Origin: an uncultured Chromatiaceae bacterium
GTDB taxonomy: Bacteria > Pseudomonadota > Gammaproteobacteria > Enterobacterales > Alteromonadaceae
DNA: 44,436 nt
Direction of reading: 5' to 3'
Assembly: GCA_937978655.1 (NCBI GenBank)
Contig: CALJUX010000076.1
Location: 1 to 44,436 of the forward strand
Positions 1 to 9,890 of this stretch are shown one piece after another. The position numbers were made by a program, and so were the translations under genes. Below the pieces are notes generated by a model that had not been told where the DNA came from, did no database searches, and saw only the letters and a program-made list of their open reading frames with translations. Numbering within the stretch: the stretch's first letter is position 1; every line of letters begins with the position of its first letter.

Positions 1-12
1 GAACCGGACAGG

Positions 13-87
13 ATTGATTAAAAATGTGGATCAGTTTTCGATGCAAATTACGGGGAGAAGTGGATCAGTTCCGGGTGCAAATCAACA
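13..87 (-). mobile_element. IS21-family outer end with two terminal repeats
   Basis: Two copies of a GTGGATCAGTT...TGCAAAT unit lie at 25-50 and 60-87. They match, in inverse orientation, the repeats at 42059-42110 on the far side of istB. This is the istA-proximal end of the element at the right edge of the window, reached by joining the window ends. The chimeric reading frame that starts at 24 and runs into the disrupted gene is an artefact of the insertion, though it could in principle express the C-terminal half of that gene. Confidence 0.9.
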
Positions 88-93
88 CAAAAT
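88..93. repeat. Target-site duplication, copy 2
   Basis: CAAAAT immediately follows the CA-3' terminus of the IS21 element and matches 42053-42058. A 6-bp duplication is within the 4-8 bp usual for IS21-family insertions. Confidence 0.88.
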
Positions 94-266
94 CTATTTT
101 TGCGTGTTGTGCGGATTACTTAAAGCTGCGGACGGCAAACGCTAAGCTGGAACAGGATCATAAGGCTCTACAACGTCGGTATGAGGAACTTTTGAATACC
201 ACCAGTCAGTATGTTTCTGCTCAAGATCAGTTACGCGCAACGGTTCTGCAGCATCAGCAAAAATGA
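94..266 (+). pseudogene. Small ribbon-helix-helix-like gene, 3' part (split by IS21)
   Basis: This is the continuation of the gene starting at 41971. It encodes the C-terminal 57 residues (SIFACCADYLKLR... to ...VLQHQQK), ending at TGA 264-266. The segment is predicted helical, rich in Glu, Gln, Lys and Leu with heptad-like spacing, so a coiled coil is likely. A terminator hairpin follows at 276-309. As found, no complete product can be made, although a chimera could start at ATG 24 inside the IS end. Confidence 0.8.
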
Positions 267-275
267 TGGCAAAAA

Positions 276-309
276 AAGCCTCGATGCAGTGCTGATCGAG
301 GCTTTTTGC
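276..309. terminator. Bidirectional terminator between split gene and traC
   Basis: A 10-bp perfect stem, AAGCCTCGAT (276-285) pairing with ATCGAGGCTT (295-304), is flanked by an A-run on the left and TTTTT on the right. It separates two converging transcription units. The right tail overlaps a TTTTTGCTATC motif (303-313). Confidence 0.8.
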
Positions 310-352
310 TATCTAATTATAGCGGCCGGTCGCAACCTGGCGCGTTAATTTG

Positions 353-3300
353 CTATCGTCCAACACTCTTACGTCTTGCTAAACCATCAGCCTGAATTGC
401 AGGCGCTTGTTGTTGTGACAGCTCTTGTTGCTGATCTAACACTGCGGTTTTCTCCTGTTGGCGACTAATGGCCAATGATACAGCAGCTGTAATCTGGCGC
501 TTTAAGCCATCTTCACCGAGCAGCGATTGCTTGGCCAAGTCGTTAAAATCTGTAAGTGCTTTACCGTGCTGCCCTTCAGCTTCGCCCATTGCGAAAATTG
601 GCAATACAGCATGTCCACCAACAGCCTCAGCAGCTGCTTTTGATTTAACCCGGCCTGTGTTGATGAAAGGCGGCTTTGCTTCCAACGCTTTATCATCATC
701 ACCAGCAATCAATATTGGTTTGTCTGGATATGTTTCGCGCAGCACTTTGGCAACGGCTGGCAGATTGCCACTATCAAAAGCCGCGATCACAGGAACCCCA
801 CGAACTTCGGCAAGTGTTTTTGCAGTCGCATAACCTTCAGCAACAATAATACAGTCGGCGTTGGCCAATGCTGTGACGTTTGGCTGTTGTTCGGCATCCC
901 CTACAGCCACACAAAAATTACCGTCTTTTCTGCCTCCACTGGCAAATCGTTTGCTGCCGTTTGGCTGTATGGCCTGCATTTGCCAAATTTGGCCATTTAC
1001 ATCTTGTGCAGGCACTAACAATTCACCAGCAGTGAAAATAATCGCTTCCGGGTTTTTTTCGCGGAGTGATTTCAGTTCTTTATAGTCATTACCAATCAAA
1101 ATTTGTGGTTCTGTTTGCAGTTCCAAACCAGCCGGGACCAGTCTTAAATGTTGTCCACCAACTTCTTTAGCCGCTAAATATTGATGGTTGTCTGGTACTG
1201 GTGGGCACTTTTCCCAAAGTGTCGTCAGTGCCTGGCTGACTTTTTGTTGTTGTTCGGCTTCGGCTTTTTCGCGGGCTGCTAACTTTGTTGCAGCTTCAGC
1301 CTGTAGTGCTGCCCGTTCTTCATCACTGAGCGAGTACCCTTTGGACTTCCAACGTACTTCCTGTTGTGTCCTGTTGTTGATAGCGTAACCCGCAGGATGG
1401 CCATCAGAATGACAAACATACATGCCGCTTTTTTCAGCGCCCTTGTCACCGGTAACTTTAATACGCTGTTTACTGCCATCCATCACCGGATGATCACCGT
1501 CAACAGTTGCGCCTAAGCTCCGTAAAACGTCGGCAAATTCTTCGCGGGGTGACATTGTTGGTGCAGGTTGCTGGGCATCTGTTCTTAGATATTGGCGCAG
1601 TTGCTGCAGATCGCTGCTTTGGTCTGCATACCAACATTTTTGAGCCTTATCCCATTTTGCCCCAGCCGATTTAGCTGCTTCTCGCTCACTATAGGGCACA
1701 ACCAGATATGTGCGCTGTTGTTCTTCTTTAACGGCTGGTGTTTGCTGTGTGTTGACTGACTCAGTAGGCATCCATTTTTCAAGCTGTGCTAAATCAGATC
1801 CCTCCGGGGCATACCATGATTTTTTTTGGCCGTCCCATTTTGCACCCGCAGCCTTAGCTGCTTCTTTTTCAGAAAATGGAACTTCTAAATAGACCCGTTC
1901 TGAGCTGGGTTGTGATTGCAGCGCTGGCTGCTCTGGTGTAATGCTTGTTTGTGAACTTGGCAATTTAACCTCCGCTGTCGGCGTCGTTAATTTGTTATCG
2001 TAGATCTCAACTTGTTGGCGTACCGCTTCGAGTGTGCTTCTGGTCAGCTCTAAATCTGCCAAGGCGCTGAATGTGCCAATACATTGAGTTTGGCCATCAT
2101 GATCAGAGACAAACAGACCTAACAACTGGGCCTGTTCAATGTTGGCTTCGTTGTAGGTTTTGCCTTGTTCTGTTTCAGTAACAGTGAGAGGCTTCCAATG
2201 CGTTAGGCCATTCCACTCTTTAGCATCCGGCACAGCAAAACCTTGCGTTTCAGGGATAGCCCTGTGCCAGCGTTCTTCATATTCTGCATGGGTCATACAA
2301 TCGTTTTTTGCAAAAACAATACCCAATGCCAAGTCGGCAATGGTATCAGCCTTACGCTCTGCTGTGGCTTGATCTCTATATGATGATGATAACTCTGTAC
2401 CACCGGCTGACCGAACAATGTAGTCTCCGGCTTTTTCACCATCAAATACCGCTTCTTCTGCTGTCAATCGTTCTACTTTTGGATGTACGGGATGCACGGT
2501 ATCCAAAATGTTTTTAGCGGTGCCTGTTGCTGCAGAAAGGGCAATGTTCAGGTTATCTATAGGTTTTTGAAAATATAAAACATCCCCAATAGTGTTATCA
2601 GGTTGCAAGGCAACATCAATAAACAGGTAGTCATCATCGCGCCGGAAATGTACATGCATCGTGCCGTCCTCATTTTTGTCGATATAGGGCACTGCGTTGA
2701 ATTTTTCCCCTGTTGTTGTCAACTGGTGCCAAGTTTCATAGGCTTGCCGGTTTTCAACTGGCCCGCCTAAAAACTCCTGCAGATTCTTGGCCTCAGTTTC
2801 AAACCTTTCCTCTCGCTTAGCTTTAGCGCTTAGTGCATCTTCCAGTTTGTCAGAGATCAGCACTATGTCGTCATGAGGCCAACCCAATTGCTTGCCAGGA
2901 CGAACGACTTTACCCGCAACGGACGTCATCATTTCACCATCACGTATGTTGATCATTGTTTGGACTGGTAAGAGTTCGCCATCAGCTGCGCGATATTCGA
3001 CGTCAGCACCACGGCCAGCCGGGGCGCTTGCGTCTCGGTTCAGTGTGGCTGTAACACCCAATGCAGTCGCTGCATTCGTAATACGTTCAAAGTTTGAATA
3101 CGGCAAGTGATGGCCGTGTGCGTCTCTGTCTTCTGCGTACCACATAATCGCCTGCAATTGCTCGTGCACTGAAACTGGCGCTAAAGATGGCAGAACAACG
3201 CCGCTATAATTGGCCTCCTGCATCGCTTGGGCTGTTTCTAATGCGTATTCGAGAACAGCCGTCTGAGTGAATTTATCAGCGGTCATTTTTGTACCATCAA

Positions 3301-5119
3301 TGCGTTGGCCATTGAGGTCTGTAGCGGCCTTTGCTTCGCTCACAACAATATCAGTCGTGACAGGGAGCAACTTTTCATTGTGGCTGTAAGTGACAATACA
3401 ATTGCGAGGATCATTGTCGGCGCTGGTTAAAGTTGCAGTGCACCCTTTTTCTTTGGCTATGGCTTCCAAGTTTTCCCATACTTGATGGGGAGTGATGCCG
3501 GGGTATTCTAATGACGCCATGAGTAGCTTTGTGTTCTGCAAATCATGGATATGGTCAATTTGTGCCTGTGTACTTTGTTGCTGCTGTACTTGCTGCTGCT
3601 CAAAAGCCAAAACAAAGTTATGAATTTTTTCAGCATCTGCGGCAGCTCTAAAAATTTCTAACGGATCTTCTTTTAAAGCTTTAACCCAGCTTCCAACATA
3701 CGCTGCGTGCTGTTCTGGATCGTGACCAATGCCCAGCTCGTCGCCAAGCATCATTGAAGATATTTCAGCTCTAAGTTCTTCTTTGGCGTAACCCTCAGAC
3801 CCAAACGGGTTTGATAGGTCACGGTCTAAACGGCTCGCGTGACCAGTCCAATGCCCCAGCTCGTGAAGTGCCGTAGCATAGTAATTTGCAGCTGATGCAA
3901 ACTGGCTAGTTTCTGGCAAGTGAATACTATCGGTACTTGGGCGGTAAAATGCTCTGTTATCGCCATCGTGGCGGATCTTGGCCCCGGACGCCGATAGAAT
4001 ATGTTCAGCCCTCATAATGGCGTCCCATTGAGGTTCTTTTTCTTGGCGGGGCGGTAATCCGTCGATTTGTTCAGCGTTGAATACTGTTGCGTAAAATACG
4101 CGTGGACTGTCGAGTTTAACGATTTCTTTTACAGGTTTCCCTTCAGCATCTTTTACAGGTTTACCTGCATCGTCCAGCTTTTGCCGTTCTTCTTCAAACT
4201 TCCAGTATTGTACCTGCGTACCACTCTCACCTTTGCGAACTTGAGCATCAAGTGATTGCGCTTGGTTATATGTCATCCAGCGGTTGTCATCATAACCTTG
4301 TGCCATCAGATGCAACGCGTTAATCCCTTTATACCGGTTTCCAGTTGTTGGGTTCATTGGCATAAAGCCACCGGTCCCCGGCTCCCAAGGTTTTTGCCAA
4401 GGCGCTGTGCCAGCTTCTAACTGTTCGATAAGTCTTGTTGCTACTTTTTCCGCAAACGATTGTTTCTTATCCATTGGTGAATCCTTAATACGAAACTGAG
4501 CATCGTCACTGGCCGGGAATGTTTTTAATTCCCGCTCACCGCGTTTGATACCGTCCGCAATTGCTTGCGCCTCAACACGTAATTCATGGATCGTTAGGGG
4601 GCGGTCAGAGAGGCCGGATGCTCGGAGTGTTTTTTGAAAAGTCGCTCGGACTTGATCCCAGGCGCGAGATAAAAAGCTGCTTTCTTTTTCAGCAACGAAA
4701 GCAAAGACTTCTTCTGCACGCTCTAAGGGAGACTTCTGAGCGTAGTGTTTATTTACTTGGTCCCAGACAGGTTTTAACGTCGGTTCGTTTTGCGTCGCCA
4801 AAACGCTAGTGAGCAAATCGCGTTTTTGATCCGGCGTAAAAGTGTTAAGTCCGTAGTGTCCGAGCAATTCATGTCTAATGGTTCGCTTGGCTGCTTCTTC
4901 GTTATCCAAATTGGAAGCGACAAGGGTGATGAATCGCTTGGCGGGGTGATAGGCTCCTTCGATGGGGAACCCAAGTTTTTCGATGGATGCGTTTGGACCA
5001 TAAATATCTTCCTGCTTTGCTTTAATATAGGGCAGTACGTCAAAATTGCCGTTGAATGACGCCACAAAGTCATCAAAGACTTTTTGCACCGCATCAACAG
5101 ACAGTCCTTTTTCACTCAT
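353..5119 (-). CDS. traC: TraC-like DNA primase with ArdC antirestriction domain
   Basis: This very large protein (1588 residues) fills the position of RP4 TraC, the primase exported with the transferred strand. Residues about 1-205 contain a metallopeptidase-like HELLGH (83-88). An ArdC-type module follows: the ssDNA-binding N-domain from about 216 (SFAEKVATRLIEQLEAGTAP) and a second zinc motif HELGH at about 419-423. Two tandem copies of a small domain (V/YLxVPxSExEAAKxAGAKWD) lie near 1076-1110 and 1136-1167. The C-terminus has a TOPRIM primase fold (IIVAEGYATAKTL, about 1422). The middle (about 520-1060) is unassigned. The ATG overlaps the stop of the traD-like gene. It is longer than RP4 TraC1 (about 1060 residues). 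A KorB operator lies inside the gene (1166-1178). Confidence 0.88.
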   Translation of the reverse strand: MSEKGLSVDAVQKVFDDFVASFNGNFDVLPYIKAKQEDIYGPNASIEKLGFPIEGAYHPAKRFITLVASNLDNEEAAKRTIRHELLGHYGLNTFTPDQKRDLLTSVLATQNEPTLKPVWDQVNKHYAQKSPLERAEEVFAFVAEKESSFLSRAWDQVRATFQKTLRASGLSDRPLTIHELRVEAQAIADGIKRGERELKTFPASDDAQFRIKDSPMDKKQSFAEKVATRLIEQLEAGTAPWQKPWEPGTGGFMPMNPTTGNRYKGINALHLMAQGYDDNRWMTYNQAQSLDAQVRKGESGTQVQYWKFEEERQKLDDAGKPVKDAEGKPVKEIVKLDSPRVFYATVFNAEQIDGLPPRQEKEPQWDAIMRAEHILSASGAKIRHDGDNRAFYRPSTDSIHLPETSQFASAANYYATALHELGHWTGHASRLDRDLSNPFGSEGYAKEELRAEISSMMLGDELGIGHDPEQHAAYVGSWVKALKEDPLEIFRAAADAEKIHNFVLAFEQQQVQQQQSTQAQIDHIHDLQNTKLLMASLEYPGITPHQVWENLEAIAKEKGCTATLTSADNDPRNCIVTYSHNEKLLPVTTDIVVSEAKAATDLNGQRIDGTKMTADKFTQTAVLEYALETAQAMQEANYSGVVLPSLAPVSVHEQLQAIMWYAEDRDAHGHHLPYSNFERITNAATALGVTATLNRDASAPAGRGADVEYRAADGELLPVQTMINIRDGEMMTSVAGKVVRPGKQLGWPHDDIVLISDKLEDALSAKAKREERFETEAKNLQEFLGGPVENRQAYETWHQLTTTGEKFNAVPYIDKNEDGTMHVHFRRDDDYLFIDVALQPDNTIGDVLYFQKPIDNLNIALSAATGTAKNILDTVHPVHPKVERLTAEEAVFDGEKAGDYIVRSAGGTELSSSYRDQATAERKADTIADLALGIVFAKNDCMTHAEYEERWHRAIPETQGFAVPDAKEWNGLTHWKPLTVTETEQGKTYNEANIEQAQLLGLFVSDHDGQTQCIGTFSALADLELTRSTLEAVRQQVEIYDNKLTTPTAEVKLPSSQTSITPEQPALQSQPSSERVYLEVPFSEKEAAKAAGAKWDGQKKSWYAPEGSDLAQLEKWMPTESVNTQQTPAVKEEQQRTYLVVPYSEREAAKSAGAKWDKAQKCWYADQSSDLQQLRQYLRTDAQQPAPTMSPREEFADVLRSLGATVDGDHPVMDGSKQRIKVTGDKGAEKSGMYVCHSDGHPAGYAINNRTQQEVRWKSKGYSLSDEERAALQAEAATKLAAREKAEAEQQQKVSQALTTLWEKCPPVPDNHQYLAAKEVGGQHLRLVPAGLELQTEPQILIGNDYKELKSLREKNPEAIIFTAGELLVPAQDVNGQIWQMQAIQPNGSKRFASGGRKDGNFCVAVGDAEQQPNVTALANADCIIVAEGYATAKTLAEVRGVPVIAAFDSGNLPAVAKVLRETYPDKPILIAGDDDKALEAKPPFINTGRVKSKAAAEAVGGHAVLPIFAMGEAEGQHGKALTDFNDLAKQSLLGEDGLKRQITAAVSLAISRQQEKTAVLDQQQELSQQQAPAIQADGLARRKSVGR
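1166..1178. promoter_or_regulatory. KorB operator O_B inside traC
   Basis: TTTAGCCGCTAAA, perfect consensus, deep inside the traC coding sequence. Confidence 0.78.
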
Positions 5120-5316
5120 GATGCAGACTCAGCATCAATAGCACTGGCCAACGCGTCAGCTTCTGACAGTGCATCCTCTTTAAAAGCGCCTAATCGCTCT
5201 GCTTCATCTGGATCAAATGGCACCTGTAAGCCGGGGGTTTGGGCATCCAATAATTTAGCGGCTAAAACGTCGCTATCCGGGTCCGGCAACACAACTACGT
5301 TATTTGTTTCGTTCAT
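5116..5316 (-). CDS. traD: Small acidic TraD-like protein
   Basis: A 66-residue acidic protein rich in Asp, Glu and Ala, between traE and traC with 4-base ATGA overlaps on both sides. RP4 has a small gene of unknown function, traD, at exactly this place. The name rests on position, not on sequence similarity I can see. It carries a perfect KorB-type operator at 5254-5266. No domain or catalytic motif is visible. Confidence 0.6.
   Translation of the reverse strand: MNETNNVVVLPDPDSDVLAAKLLDAQTPGLQVPFDPDEAERLGAFKEDALSEADALASAIDAESAS
5254..5266. promoter_or_regulatory. KorB operator O_B inside traD-like gene
   Basis: TTTAGCGGCTAAA, perfect consensus, 135 bp upstream of the traC start. Confidence 0.78.
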
Positions 5317-7508
5317 GGTTTCACCTTTGGCGGTTGGCTATAGTTGGGTTTACCCGCAACGTCCGGGTAAGTTTGTTTGCAGTTGGGGAATCCACTACAT
5401 CCCCAAAAAAAGGTCCGAGGCTTTTGGCCGGGTCTGCGGATCAAACCTGAGCCACAAGCCATACATTTATGTAACTCTGAGGGTTTGGCCGCTGGTTTTT
5501 TTGTAAGAACTGGTTGGCCTTTATTGTCTTCAAAAGAGGCTTTACAGCCTGCTTCATAGCCTGTACAGCCCCAAAAATCGCCTTTGCTGCCGCGTATTTT
5601 GCGCAGTGCTTTGCCACATTCTGGGCACGGATGCGCCTTAACTTGCAGACCGGGCAAACCGTTGGTTTTAATGTTTGCGACTTGCCCTGTGATGTACTGC
5701 ATCAGTGTTGCGACAAACTGATTACATTCCATCTCGCCTTGTTCGATTTGTTGCTGCTGCGCGTGCCAAATAGCGGTCATGTCTGGGTACTTAGCTTCAT
5801 CTGGCAAAACCTTGTAATAAGCCCTGGCTAATTGAGTGCTGATCACCGCTTTGCCCTTTTCTTCTAAAAAGCCTTTATCGAACAAGTTTTTGATAATGCT
5901 ATCGCGGGTGGCTGGCGTTCCAATGCCGCCATGTTCACCTTCTTTGCCTTTATCTTTTTCAATCAGTAGGGCTTTTAGTTCCGGGTCTCGTACATACTTC
6001 GCAACGCGTGTTAAGTCACTTAGTAGTGTTGCGATGGTGTAACGCGGTAACGGTTTTGTCTCGTTTTTCAACATGATGCACTGGTTACAATCGCCCTCTT
6101 GGCCTTGCTGCAGATTTCGAAGGTCCAGACTTAACGCGTCTTCATCCCCAGCCACTTCATCATTGCCTTGGTCGTTTCGATACAATACTTTCCAGCCGGG
6201 TTTCACAGTGATGTTAGAGCGGCAAGTAAAGCTGTGGCCCTCGCAGGTAACTACAACATCTGTCTGAACATACTCATGTTCTGGAAAAAACTGTGCGACG
6301 TAAGCACGCGCAATCAGCATGTAGATTTTCTGCTCTGCGTCTGAAAGCCTGCCAAAGTCTGCAACTGTTTCTGTGGGGATGATTCCGTGGTGCGCGGATG
6401 TTTTGGCGGAGTTAAAAGCACGGCTTTTGATCGCCGGATTAGCAGACTTAGTTGCGCCAGCTAATACCGGGGCGGTCTGGCCAATCGCATTGAGCACCGC
6501 AGGGGCTGCGCCGTGGTGTTCATCATTGAGGTATTGGCAATCAGATCGGTTGTACGTGATCAGTTTGTGCTTTTCACGCAATGCCTGGCTGATGTCTTTC
6601 ACCTGATCTGGTTTGAAACCAAATTTGCGGCTAGCGTCAGCTTGTAACTTCAGCAGGTTGTAAGGTAGTGGTGGTGACTCGCGTTTATTGGTCGATTTAA
6701 CCGATGTTGAGACTGCTGATTTTTGGCCGCATTGTTCGGCTATCTGTTCAGCGCGAACAACATCCAACAGCCGCCCTTTTTCATCAACCTGATCACTATC
6801 AATAGCGCGATACTTGGCTGTAAAGTTAATACCTGCAAAGTTAAATGTGCCCTCAACAACATAGTAATAACTTTTGGTATGCGACTCGTGTTCCAAGTCT
6901 CGACGGACGACTAACCCCAGTATCGGCGTCTGTACGCGGCCTACAGATAACACGCCCTGCAACCCAACACTTTGCGCGGACAGTGTATATGCTCGCGTCA
7001 TGTTGTACCCGTATAATTGGTCGCCAACAGCGCGGGCCAAAGCAGCTTCAGATAACCCCTTAAATTCGCTGTTTGGACGCATACTTGCCAATGCGCGTTG
7101 CACTGGAACCAAGTTGTTGTCGTTGATTAATACGCGCTGTACCGGCTTTTGATAGTTGAAATAGGTTAGTAACTCGTCAATGAGTAATTGACCTTCGGCA
7201 TCTGCGTCCCCTGCATGGACACAGCTTGTACTGCGTTTCAGCAGATCTTTAATAACATTGACCTGTGCTTTTTTGTCCGGTGTTATTTTCATTTCCCACG
7301 GAATAAATGACATCGGCAATTGGTCCATGCTCCAACGTCCATAACTAGGGTCATAGTCCTCTGGATCTTTTAATGCCAGCATGTGACCAAAGCACCAAGT
7401 CACAACATCAGCACCACACTCATAATAACCATCATTTTTTTTACCCCCGCCCAGCGCATCTACGATAGCGCGGGCAAGCTCCGGCTTTTCTGCAATAAAA
7501 ACTCTCAT
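5313..7508 (-). CDS. traE: TraE type IA DNA topoisomerase (topoisomerase III-like)
   Basis: A 731-residue type IA topoisomerase, as encoded by RP4 traE in the same operon slot. The N-terminal TOPRIM domain starts MRVFIAEKPELARAI and has the metal-binding DADAEGQ at 101-107. The active-site tyrosine is in LITYNRSD (about residue 318), and the SVGRVQTPILGLVV motif is present. The C-terminus holds two topoisomerase zinc fingers, CPECG...GC...C and CMACG...GC...C, from about residue 645. It probably resolves topological strain during transfer. The ATG lies just downstream of traF, one base after its stop. Confidence 0.95.
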   Translation of the reverse strand: MRVFIAEKPELARAIVDALGGGKKNDGYYECGADVVTWCFGHMLALKDPEDYDPSYGRWSMDQLPMSFIPWEMKITPDKKAQVNVIKDLLKRSTSCVHAGDADAEGQLLIDELLTYFNYQKPVQRVLINDNNLVPVQRALASMRPNSEFKGLSEAALARAVGDQLYGYNMTRAYTLSAQSVGLQGVLSVGRVQTPILGLVVRRDLEHESHTKSYYYVVEGTFNFAGINFTAKYRAIDSDQVDEKGRLLDVVRAEQIAEQCGQKSAVSTSVKSTNKRESPPLPYNLLKLQADASRKFGFKPDQVKDISQALREKHKLITYNRSDCQYLNDEHHGAAPAVLNAIGQTAPVLAGATKSANPAIKSRAFNSAKTSAHHGIIPTETVADFGRLSDAEQKIYMLIARAYVAQFFPEHEYVQTDVVVTCEGHSFTCRSNITVKPGWKVLYRNDQGNDEVAGDEDALSLDLRNLQQGQEGDCNQCIMLKNETKPLPRYTIATLLSDLTRVAKYVRDPELKALLIEKDKGKEGEHGGIGTPATRDSIIKNLFDKGFLEEKGKAVISTQLARAYYKVLPDEAKYPDMTAIWHAQQQQIEQGEMECNQFVATLMQYITGQVANIKTNGLPGLQVKAHPCPECGKALRKIRGSKGDFWGCTGYEAGCKASFEDNKGQPVLTKKPAAKPSELHKCMACGSGLIRRPGQKPRTFFWGCSGFPNCKQTYPDVAGKPNYSQPPKVKP

Positions 7509-7509
7509 G

Positions 7510-8034
7510 CTAATCCCCTGTCAGTAGTGGCTGCACAACTTCAACAACTTGAGTTGCAGGCAGGACACCGTAATAGCGACCATCAAACGACACACCGCTG
7601 TAATCAGACATCAGCAGATATTCGTTATCGGTCAGTTGATAATCTGACAACCTGACAGCTGGCATGGGACGCCCTAGATTGTCGTGGCTATATGGTTTTG
7701 ATTTTTCCAGCAGTTGCCCGTTGATCGTCACGCCATCCGGGTTGATACTCACAACATCGCCTTTAGCGGCTAAAATCTTTTTCATTAACTTGCCGTAGTT
7801 CCCTTCACAAAAACCAGCCGTGATGTAGTGGCGTTCCTTTGCAACCTTAAAAGCGGGGCTATTGGTCGGGCAAAACATGACTAAATCCCCTTTTGCCGGT
7901 GTTTTATTGGTTGCCCAATACAAACCCAAGGGGTAGCTCACGGTTGTATTACCGCGTAAGCCAAGCGCAAATAATGCAGTTATTCCGAAAGCGCCACAGA
8001 CGGCAGCAACAGCAAAGCGTTGTACCGGTCTCAT
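7510..8034 (-). CDS. traF: TraF conjugative peptidase (signal peptidase I-like)
   Basis: A 174-residue inner-membrane serine protease of the TraF/S26 type. In RP4 this enzyme circularises the TrbC pilin. An N-terminal membrane anchor (about residues 8-26) precedes the likely nucleophile Ser33 (TTVSYPLGLYW). The general base lysine is in LMKKILAAKGDVV (about 85). The box E equivalent is SFDGRYYGVLP. The start overlaps traG by four bases. An internal KorB operator lies at 7762-7774. Confidence 0.93.
   Translation of the reverse strand: MRPVQRFAVAAVCGAFGITALFALGLRGNTTVSYPLGLYWATNKTPAKGDLVMFCPTNSPAFKVAKERHYITAGFCEGNYGKLMKKILAAKGDVVSINPDGVTINGQLLEKSKPYSHDNLGRPMPAVRLSDYQLTDNEYLLMSDYSGVSFDGRYYGVLPATQVVEVVQPLLTGD
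7762..7774. promoter_or_regulatory. KorB operator O_B inside traF
   Basis: TTTAGCGGCTAAA, perfect consensus, in the codons of the traF active-site lysine region. Confidence 0.78.
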
Positions 8035-9890
8035 AGCGTGATCCTTTCCGCCGATGGCGTATTGCTGGTGATGTAGAGTTTGTCGCTCTCAGCGGGTGCA
8101 GGAATTGTTGACCGTGCTTTAAACGTCTCGTCTTGGAAATAGAGTATTTGACGGCCATAAATGGCCGGATAACCAGCAACATAGATCACCATGTCACCGC
8201 CCTCAGTGATCAGTGCACCGTCTTTTTTGGGGCCAGGCATACGCAAACATTCGTCATCTGTCAGTAACGGCCTGCCTGTCTCAGACAGCGTGACAGAGAC
8301 ATTACCCAACAACGCTGACACACGACGCCCGCTTGTGGTGATCTGTTCTTTAACGATGGTGGTTTGCCCGGTCAGCTTTGACAGGTACTGTGCGGTTTCT
8401 TGTCGGTTCGGTGGATAAGCATTCTGGACATGGCAGTTGGATGTAATCGTTTCATCGGGACCATAGCCAGTTTCGCGGGACTTTAGCTGATTAATGTCCT
8501 GACAGATTAAGTAACACTTGATGCCGTAACCGGCGAGGAACGCTAACGATTCCTGCAGGATTTCTAATTTTCCAAGGCTTGGAAACTCGTCGAGCATCGC
8601 CAAAAGCCGGTGCTTGTAGTGCGCCTTTGGTGCGCCATTTTCAAAGTCCATTTTGTCCGCATTCAGCCGGATTATCATGTTAATCATGATCCGAACTAAT
8701 GGACGTAAGCGGGCTTTGTCGTTTGGCTGTGTAACGATGTACAGCGATACCGGATTATCATGATTCATCAAGTCGCGCAGTTTAAATTCACTGCAGGACA
8801 CGTTCCGGCTGACAATTGGGTCACGAAATAAAGACAGGTAACTTTTTGCAGTAGACAGTACAGAACCGCCCTCCTCCTCCGGCCTGTCCATCATGTCCCT
8901 GCCTGCAGCGCCAACCACTGGATGGTTTTCATCACCCAAATGTTTGTACTGTGTCATTTCCATCCATAGTTCAGCCGTTGACCGGTTTGGATCGGCTAGC
9001 ATGGCGTCCACAGTCGCCAGCGTTGCGGTTCCCCCTTCGATTTTCGCCTTGTATAGAGCGTGCAAAATACATCCAACAAGCAGCGCCTGTGATGTCTTTT
9101 GCCAGTGGTCATTCAAACCTTTGCCGTCTGGGTCTACAATCAAGGTTGCAAGGTTTTGTACGTCACCCACTTCATTTTCAGTGTTGATCCGGATTTCATC
9201 CAGCGGGTTCCATTTGATGCTGCCATGCGCTGCAGCTGGCTCAAACTTTAATACTTTATTTTTGGCGTGTTGTTGACGCCAACCGGACGTCAACGCCCAT
9301 AGTTCGCCTTTCAGATCTGCAACTACAGTGCTGTGCGGCCATGAAAGAAGTGTGGGAATAACAAGACCAACCCCCTTTCCTGAACGTGTTGGCGCGTAGG
9401 TTAAAACGTGTTCCGGGCCATTGTGCCGTAGATAATGCAATATCCCTTTTTTGTCTAACCAGCCACCGACATAAACACCGTTGTCTGCTAAAAGACCAGA
9501 TGTCATGATGTCTTTTTTGTCCGCCCAACGGGCTGAACCATGCAGGTAATGATTAGCCTTCGCACTGTTCGCCTGTATCATTTTGGTAATTAAAATACCT
9601 GTCAGGCCAACACCGGCCACCATGATCCCAATCGAACCACTGCGCATGAATGGATCAGGCTGTTCTGTATACCAGCGACTGGCCCAAACCAAGATGTCCC
9701 ACGGCCAATAGATACCGTTGTAATTCGGTCCCAGGATTGGGTCATACCGAAAACTAGCGGCAAAGTGTTGTGTACTGGCTGCTAACGCACCAAGCACAGA
9801 GCCAGCCGCCAAAAAACCGTGTAAACGACTTTTCTGCTTTTTCTCTCTGATCTGCGGTCCTACCGCGTTGTTGCGATTTTTTAAGTTCAT
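8031..9890 (-). CDS. traG: TraG type IV coupling protein
   Basis: A 619-residue VirD4/TraG ATPase that links the relaxosome to the mating channel. Two N-terminal membrane segments lie at about 25-45 and 86-104. Walker A (APTRSGKGVG) is at about 166-175 and Walker B is LLAMLDEFPSLGKLE. The length and layout match RP4 TraG. It overlaps traI by four bases (ATGA) at its start and traF at its end, so translation is coupled through the operon. Confidence 0.96.
   Translation of the reverse strand: MNLKNRNNAVGPQIREKKQKSRLHGFLAAGSVLGALAASTQHFAASFRYDPILGPNYNGIYWPWDILVWASRWYTEQPDPFMRSGSIGIMVAGVGLTGILITKMIQANSAKANHYLHGSARWADKKDIMTSGLLADNGVYVGGWLDKKGILHYLRHNGPEHVLTYAPTRSGKGVGLVIPTLLSWPHSTVVADLKGELWALTSGWRQQHAKNKVLKFEPAAAHGSIKWNPLDEIRINTENEVGDVQNLATLIVDPDGKGLNDHWQKTSQALLVGCILHALYKAKIEGGTATLATVDAMLADPNRSTAELWMEMTQYKHLGDENHPVVGAAGRDMMDRPEEEGGSVLSTAKSYLSLFRDPIVSRNVSCSEFKLRDLMNHDNPVSLYIVTQPNDKARLRPLVRIMINMIIRLNADKMDFENGAPKAHYKHRLLAMLDEFPSLGKLEILQESLAFLAGYGIKCYLICQDINQLKSRETGYGPDETITSNCHVQNAYPPNRQETAQYLSKLTGQTTIVKEQITTSGRRVSALLGNVSVTLSETGRPLLTDDECLRMPGPKKDGALITEGGDMVIYVAGYPAIYGRQILYFQDETFKARSTIPAPAESDKLYITSNTPSAERITL

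Noticed and set aside
24..266. 80-residue frame starting inside the IS21 end
   Set aside because: A chimera of IS terminal repeats and the split gene; the natural start is at 41971.
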